Shown one piece after another: positions 7,214-9,773 of a stretch of 9,773 nucleotides of DNA. The stretch is from assembly GCA_003551785.1 (NCBI GenBank), contig PUNP01000010.1, positions 1 to 9,773 of the forward strand, given 5' to 3'. Position numbers and translations under genes: made by a program. The stretch's first letter is position 1, and each line of letters begins with the position of its first letter. Below the pieces are notes generated by a model that was not told where the DNA came from, ran no database searches, and saw only the letters and a list, made by a program, of their open reading frames with translations. Source of the DNA: Candidatus Brocadiaceae bacterium (GTDB lineage Bacteria > Planctomycetota > Brocadiia > SM23-32).

Positions 7214-7655
7214 AAAGCACACCTCGTTTTCTTAAATCGTTCTCCAGGCACTCCAGAGCGTAGTCGAGTTCGGAGTCGGCGGAGAATACACGGTCAAATC
7301 CTAATGTTTTAAATTTTTCCTCAACATCATGAAAATCCGAGGTGCCGACAGTAAGGTTGCCGCCGATGTAAAGCAGAATGTTTCCTATGCCGGCTTCAAC
7401 GCATTTTTCACGCAGTCCGCGGCAATCGAGTTCGGCGTGGCCATAAAGTGAAGAGATTAAAATGGCATGTGAGGAGGTTTCAATAGCGGCGGCGATAAAT
7501 TCCTGCTGGGTCACCATCACGCCAAGATTGACGACCTTGAATCCGGCGTCGGAGAAGTAAAGTTCCAATATCCTGTTGCCAACCGCGTGGCAATCCGAGC
7601 CTATTACGCCCATAACTATAGATATTTGATTTTTAGGGTGTCCTTTTTTTCGCAA
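7206..7655 (-). CDS. glmS: Glutamate mutase, sigma (S) subunit, cobalamin-binding
   Basis: Small B12-binding subunit of glutamate mutase (Rossmann-like fold). The base-off/His-on motif D-x-H-x-x-G is intact as Asp21-Cys-His23-Ala-Val-Gly26 in GVIGSDCHAVGN; His23 would coordinate cobalt. The nucleotide-tail pocket motifs SSLYG (68-72) and GGNL (98-101) are also present. 149 residues, slightly longer than the 137 of the clostridial protein because of the tail and a longer N-terminus. There is no ATG that keeps the first beta strand. The frame opens with TTG at 7655 after an in-frame stop 12 bases upstream, and the internal ATG (residue 15) would remove that strand. TTG is therefore the likely start, with a weak ribosome binding site. 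First gene of the operon. This symbol means the mutase subunit, not glucosamine-6-phosphate synthase. Confidence 0.92.
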   Translation of the reverse strand: MRKKGHPKNQISIVMGVIGSDCHAVGNRILELYFSDAGFKVVNLGVMVTQQEFIAAAIETSSHAILISSLYGHAELDCRGLREKCVEAGIGNILLYIGGNLTVGTSDFHDVEEKFKTLGFDRVFSADSELDYALECLENDLRKRGVLYE

Positions 7656-7832
7656 TAGAAAATCTCACAACCCGGATAAGACGGAATCTGGAATTATTAA
7701 TCAAAACTCCTGGCTTTCATTGCTTTTCAGATCGAACATATATGCAGGTTTCTTCCAAAATATATGGTAATTGAATTTAATCCCGCATTTAATAAACCAA
7801 CAACGGCAATATTAAACATCTGCGTACGCTTT

Positions 7833-7855
7833 GACAGGCAAGATGCCCGTCATAC
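7833..7855 (-). repeat. Interspersed hairpin repeat, copy 3 (inverted)
   Basis: Read leftward, GTAT-GACGGGCATCTTGCCTGTC matches the two copies at 3032 and 3084 except for one internal A to G change and the last bases. The change converts an A-U pair of the stem into G-U in the leftward RNA, so the 8-bp stem (GACGGGCA-TCT-TGCCTGTC) survives. It lies 178 bases upstream of glmS, in the opposite orientation to the copies beyond mal, so the three copies bracket the operon. Confidence 0.7.
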
Positions 7856-8031
7856 ATTAATGGTCGAAAGGAGGTTTTAAAATAGGGTTTCCGCACGCAG
7901 CTTCTCGCCCCCGTGATATTCATTGAATTTCGTTTGCCACTTTTGCTATGATACTGGAATTTGATCTTCCAATCAAGTATGCATTTTAACATACGACTTA
8001 TCCCGGGAACTGTTAATTTTTCGGATTATGT

Positions 8032-8060
8032 TTGCGTTTTTCAGCTGGGAACACTATTAT
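8032..8060 (+). promoter_or_regulatory. Candidate promoter of the Gfo/Idh/MocA-family oxidoreductase gene
   Basis: TTGCGT (8032-8037) and TATTAT (8055-8060) are separated by 17 bases on the rightward strand, about 70 bases before the ATG at 8129. A TATACT at 8103-8108 is closer to the gene but has no fitting -35 box. Other arrangements are possible. Confidence 0.35.
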
Positions 8061-8128
8061 ATATTTTTTAGTGATAAACGTGCAGTTGCAAATCGACTTT
8101 ATTATACTAAGACCTAAGAGGGATTTAT

Positions 8129-9268
8129 ATGTCAGGAGCAAAAAAAGTCGCATTGGCTGGTATCAATGGTTATGGTGCATTTTACCTGAATTTTTTGTTA
8201 GACCAGGGTTTGGAGTCTGGTGCGGAACTTGTTGGTGTAGTCGACCCGACCGCGGAAATGAGTCCGCGTTATGGCGAGATTCAAGCCCTCAAAATACCTG
8301 TATATGATGAAATAACCGAGCTGTTTGATAATCAGGAAGTTGATCTGTTGGTTATTGCCGCGCCAATACAATATCATCTACCGATGACGCGGGCGGGCGT
8401 TGAGAACGGCGCTGTTGTTTTATGTGAAAAGCCGCTATGTGGAAGCATTGACGATGCGCAAGCTTTTCTTGAGTTGGAACGTGATAGAGACGGTCTTATA
8501 GCTATCGGCTACCAATGGTCATATTCGGAGGCAATACAGCGGCTTAAACAGGATATTCTAACCGGTAAGTTAGGGCGTCCCATTCGTCTTAAAACGATGA
8601 CTTTGTGGCCGCGAAAAAAATCCTATTATGCACGGAACAACTGGGCGGGACGTATCAGAACGGACAGCGGAGAAGTTGTTTTGGATAGCCCTGTTAACAA
8701 CGCGACAGCGCATTATTTGCACAATATGTTCTATTTGTTGGGAGAAGATACCCGTCAGAGCGCTGAGCCGAGGTTGATTGATGCCTGGCTTTCGCGCGCA
8801 AATGATATTGAGAATTATGACTCCGCTGCTTCTCATTTTAAAGTTAATAATGGTACGGATGTTTATTTTTACACGACCCATTCAGTGAAAGAGCGGAAAG
8901 GCCCCGTGCTGGAGTTCGAATTTGAATACGCATCGGTACATTTCAGCGACGATCAAAATGAACTGGTAGCGGTGCTGGATGACGGGACCAAGGTGAATTA
9001 TGGTGTTCCCGGGGCTGATGCTTACAGGAAACTGAAAGCTTGCTTGGGAGCTATTGAAGGAAGGCAAGAGATAGTATGCGGTGTGAGCGCCGCTGCAGCG
9101 CATACTTATGCTGTCAATGCGATTCAGGAAAACTGTGAAATCCATCCCTTTGCCCCCGAACTTATTCAGAAGGAAAAATTTGAGGACGGCGATGAGCTTA
9201 TCTGGGTTGACGGATTGGCAGATACGTTTGAATCGGCATATGATCGCTGGGATATCCCTCGATTATAA
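8129..9268 (+). CDS. Gfo/Idh/MocA-family NAD(P)-dependent oxidoreductase
   Basis: 379 residues, typical for this family, which oxidises or reduces hydroxyls of sugars, inositols and related compounds in the cytoplasm. The N-terminal Rossmann fold shows the dinucleotide motif GINGYG at residues 11-16 and an acidic residue (VVDP, about 37-40) after the second strand. The family signature CEKPL at 99-103 holds the conserved Lys101. The C-terminal alpha/beta domain has SPVNNATAHYLHNMFYLLG (187-205), with His195 or His198 in the place of the usual catalytic histidine. The ATG has AGAGGGA about 6 bases upstream. The gene is divergent from the glutamate operon and stands alone, so its substrate cannot be deduced; a link to the sialidase-like gene (sugar use) is possible but speculative. 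Confidence 0.88.
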   Translation: MSGAKKVALAGINGYGAFYLNFLLDQGLESGAELVGVVDPTAEMSPRYGEIQALKIPVYDEITELFDNQEVDLLVIAAPIQYHLPMTRAGVENGAVVLCEKPLCGSIDDAQAFLELERDRDGLIAIGYQWSYSEAIQRLKQDILTGKLGRPIRLKTMTLWPRKKSYYARNNWAGRIRTDSGEVVLDSPVNNATAHYLHNMFYLLGEDTRQSAEPRLIDAWLSRANDIENYDSAASHFKVNNGTDVYFYTTHSVKERKGPVLEFEFEYASVHFSDDQNELVAVLDDGTKVNYGVPGADAYRKLKACLGAIEGRQEIVCGVSAAAAHTYAVNAIQENCEIHPFAPELIQKEKFEDGDELIWVDGLADTFESAYDRWDIPRL

Positions 9269-9370
9269 GCATAAGGCAGGGGAATATTCTGATTATCCTC
9301 TGGTTGCTCAGGAGAGCATACTAACAGCGTGTCCGAAAAGCGCTCAATTGCCAAAACGCATTGATCTACC

Positions 9371-9514
9371 GCGCCCTTTTAGGGCGCAAAAATACGTGTG
9401 AATCATCACCTCGGGTTGAAACCCGAGGCTGCCGTACTTTGCCCCATTCGGGGCAAGGACGCTGTTTTCGCCCCAGCGGGGCGAGGTTAGATAGCCCCTG
9501 GTTTTAACCAGGGG
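9371..9514. repeat. Cluster of five GC-rich hairpins
   Basis: Five separate perfect inverted repeats follow each other: GCGCCCT-TTT-AGGGCGC (9371-9387), CCTCGGGTT-GA-AACCCGAGG (9409-9428), TTGCCCC-ATTC-GGGGCAA (9439-9456), TCGCCCC-AGC-GGGGCGA (9468-9484) and CCCCTGGTT-TT-AACCAGGGG (9495-9514). The sequences differ, so this is not a simple tandem repeat. Spacers are 10-21 bases. They look like REP-type palindromic elements collected in one intergenic spot. A role in ending or protecting the oxidoreductase transcript is possible. Confidence 0.75.
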
Positions 9515-9546
9515 TAATAAATGATGAAAAGATAAATGCGCCGCGG

Positions 9547-9614
9547 CTAGGGGCGCGGTTGCTCTTGAAATAGCGACATTTGCTCATTAATGCCTTTTTC
9601 GGCCACGCCCCTAG
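9547..9614. repeat. Inverted repeat CTAGGGGCG / CGCCCCTAG
   Basis: Perfect 9-base arms at 9547-9555 and 9606-9614 enclose 50 bases. The pairing can be extended inward by GG/CC after one mismatch. It lies directly between the hairpin cluster and the long stem-loop. It may be the ends of a small palindromic element or a regulatory stem; nothing inside looks coding. Confidence 0.5.
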
Positions 9615-9643
9615 TGGTCCATTACACTTGATTTTGTGGTTCA

Positions 9644-9742
9644 GAGGCATTCTGACGAGGTCATTTCAAGGCGCGGCGACAAAGTAGACCCCCAAGGGTC
9701 CCTGCGGAGCCGCAACGAAGAAATGGCCCGTCAGGATGCCTC
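9644..9742. repeat. Long stem-loop element of about 100 bases (structured repeat or ncRNA candidate)
   Basis: Arms 9644-9667 and 9720-9742 pair over 23 bp, broken only by one bulged A (9658), with two G-T positions: GAGGCAT with ATGCCTC, CTGACG with CGTCAG, and GGTCATTTC with GAAATGGCC. Inside, GCGGC (9673-9677) pairs with GCCGC (9709-9713), and GACCC-CCAA-GGGTC (9687-9700) forms a terminal hairpin. This nested architecture is far beyond chance. It may be a miniature inverted-repeat element or a folded RNA. No promoter was recognised, so I class it as a repeat. Confidence 0.65.
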
Positions 9743-9773
9743 CCGTAGGGCCGGGCGGCGGTGGCTCATCTGC

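Larger units (their letters stand above)
7656..8128. other. Divergent intergenic region between glmS and the oxidoreductase gene
   Basis: 473 bases with no credible gene. A leftward 67-codon frame (7992-7789) crosses the hairpin repeat and has no family features. The region must hold the promoters for the leftward operon and the rightward oxidoreductase gene. For the operon the best match I see is TTGATT (7704-7699), 17 bases, TCTTAT (7681-7676), which is weak and would leave a very short leader. It also has the palindrome GCGTACGC (7822-7829), the inverted hairpin repeat (7833-7855), and a strong but orphan AAAGGAGG at 7867-7874 with no start codon after it. No cobalamin riboswitch can be recognised. 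Confidence 0.5.
9269..9773. other. Intergenic, repeat-rich region without a credible gene
   Basis: About 500 bases after the oxidoreductase stop codon hold no frame with a ribosome binding site and recognisable protein. Nearly all of 9371-9742 is inverted repeats: five tight hairpins, a CTAGGGGCG inverted pair and a long stem-loop. A frame open from about 9642 to the edge reads through the stem-loop and has an arginine-rich, low-information translation, so I treat it as non-coding. No T run directly follows a stem on the rightward strand. Confidence 0.55.

Noticed and set aside
7699..7716. AGCCAGGAG on the leftward strand upstream of glmS, resembling half of a cobalamin-riboswitch B12 box
   Set aside because: The rest of the B12 box and the other conserved riboswitch blocks are absent, so a riboswitch is not supported.
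7867..7874. Strong AAAGGAGG ribosome binding site on the rightward strand
   Set aside because: No ATG, GTG or TTG follows at a workable distance in a lasting frame; the next codons run only briefly to a stop.
7789..7992. Leftward 67-codon reading frame between glmS and the oxidoreductase gene
   Set aside because: It runs through the hairpin repeat, has no ribosome binding site or family features, and looks like translated intergenic DNA.
9642..9773. Open rightward frame through the long stem-loop to the window edge
   Set aside because: The arginine-rich translation follows from the palindromic GC-rich DNA, and there is no start site.

Overview
The window looks like a piece of a bacterial chromosome with moderate GC. 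Its core is a complete leftward operon for coenzyme B12-dependent glutamate catabolism. The host is probably an anaerobic or fermentative bacterium. A PVC-superphylum host (Lentisphaerota or Kiritimatiellota type) is my best guess, based on the sialidase-like and Gfo/Idh-type genes, the hairpin-repeat intergenic DNA, and a broken transposase-like gene whose layout I associate with those phyla. This assignment is inference, not proof.

Layout from left to right. Positions 1-345 hold the start of a leftward, broken helix-turn-helix transposase-like gene, with its ribosome binding site inside an inverted repeat (346-408). Positions 409-750 have no gene, only small repeats. Then come two leftward genes: a cytoplasmic sialidase/BNR-like protein (751-1872) and a GntR/FadR-type regulator (2031-2750). 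The regulator has a well-formed promoter and a perfect palindrome at its predicted transcription start. A gap at 2751-3142 carries this promoter and two copies of a hairpin repeat.

The leftward operon glmS-glmL-glmE-mal spans 7655 to 3143 with overlapping or nearly touching genes. GlmS and GlmE form glutamate mutase (L-glutamate to (2S,3S)-3-methylaspartate, on adenosylcobalamin). GlmL is the reactivating/accessory ATPase. Methylaspartate ammonia-lyase then makes mesaconate and ammonia. All key catalytic and substrate-binding residues that I know for these enzymes are present. The later steps (mesaconase, citramalate lyase) are not in the window.

A 473-base divergent intergenic region (7656-8128) carries a third, inverted copy of the hairpin repeat and a candidate promoter for a rightward Gfo/Idh/MocA-family oxidoreductase (8129-9268). 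From 9269 to the end there is no credible gene. Instead there is a dense run of hairpins (five within about 145 bases), a further inverted repeat, and a stem-loop of about 100 bases with a near-continuous 23-bp outer stem.

The glutamate operon is a known pathway. The less explained parts are the structured intergenic repeats (3032-3105, 7833-7855, 9371-9742), the GntR operator, and the paired ribosome binding site of the transposase remnant.
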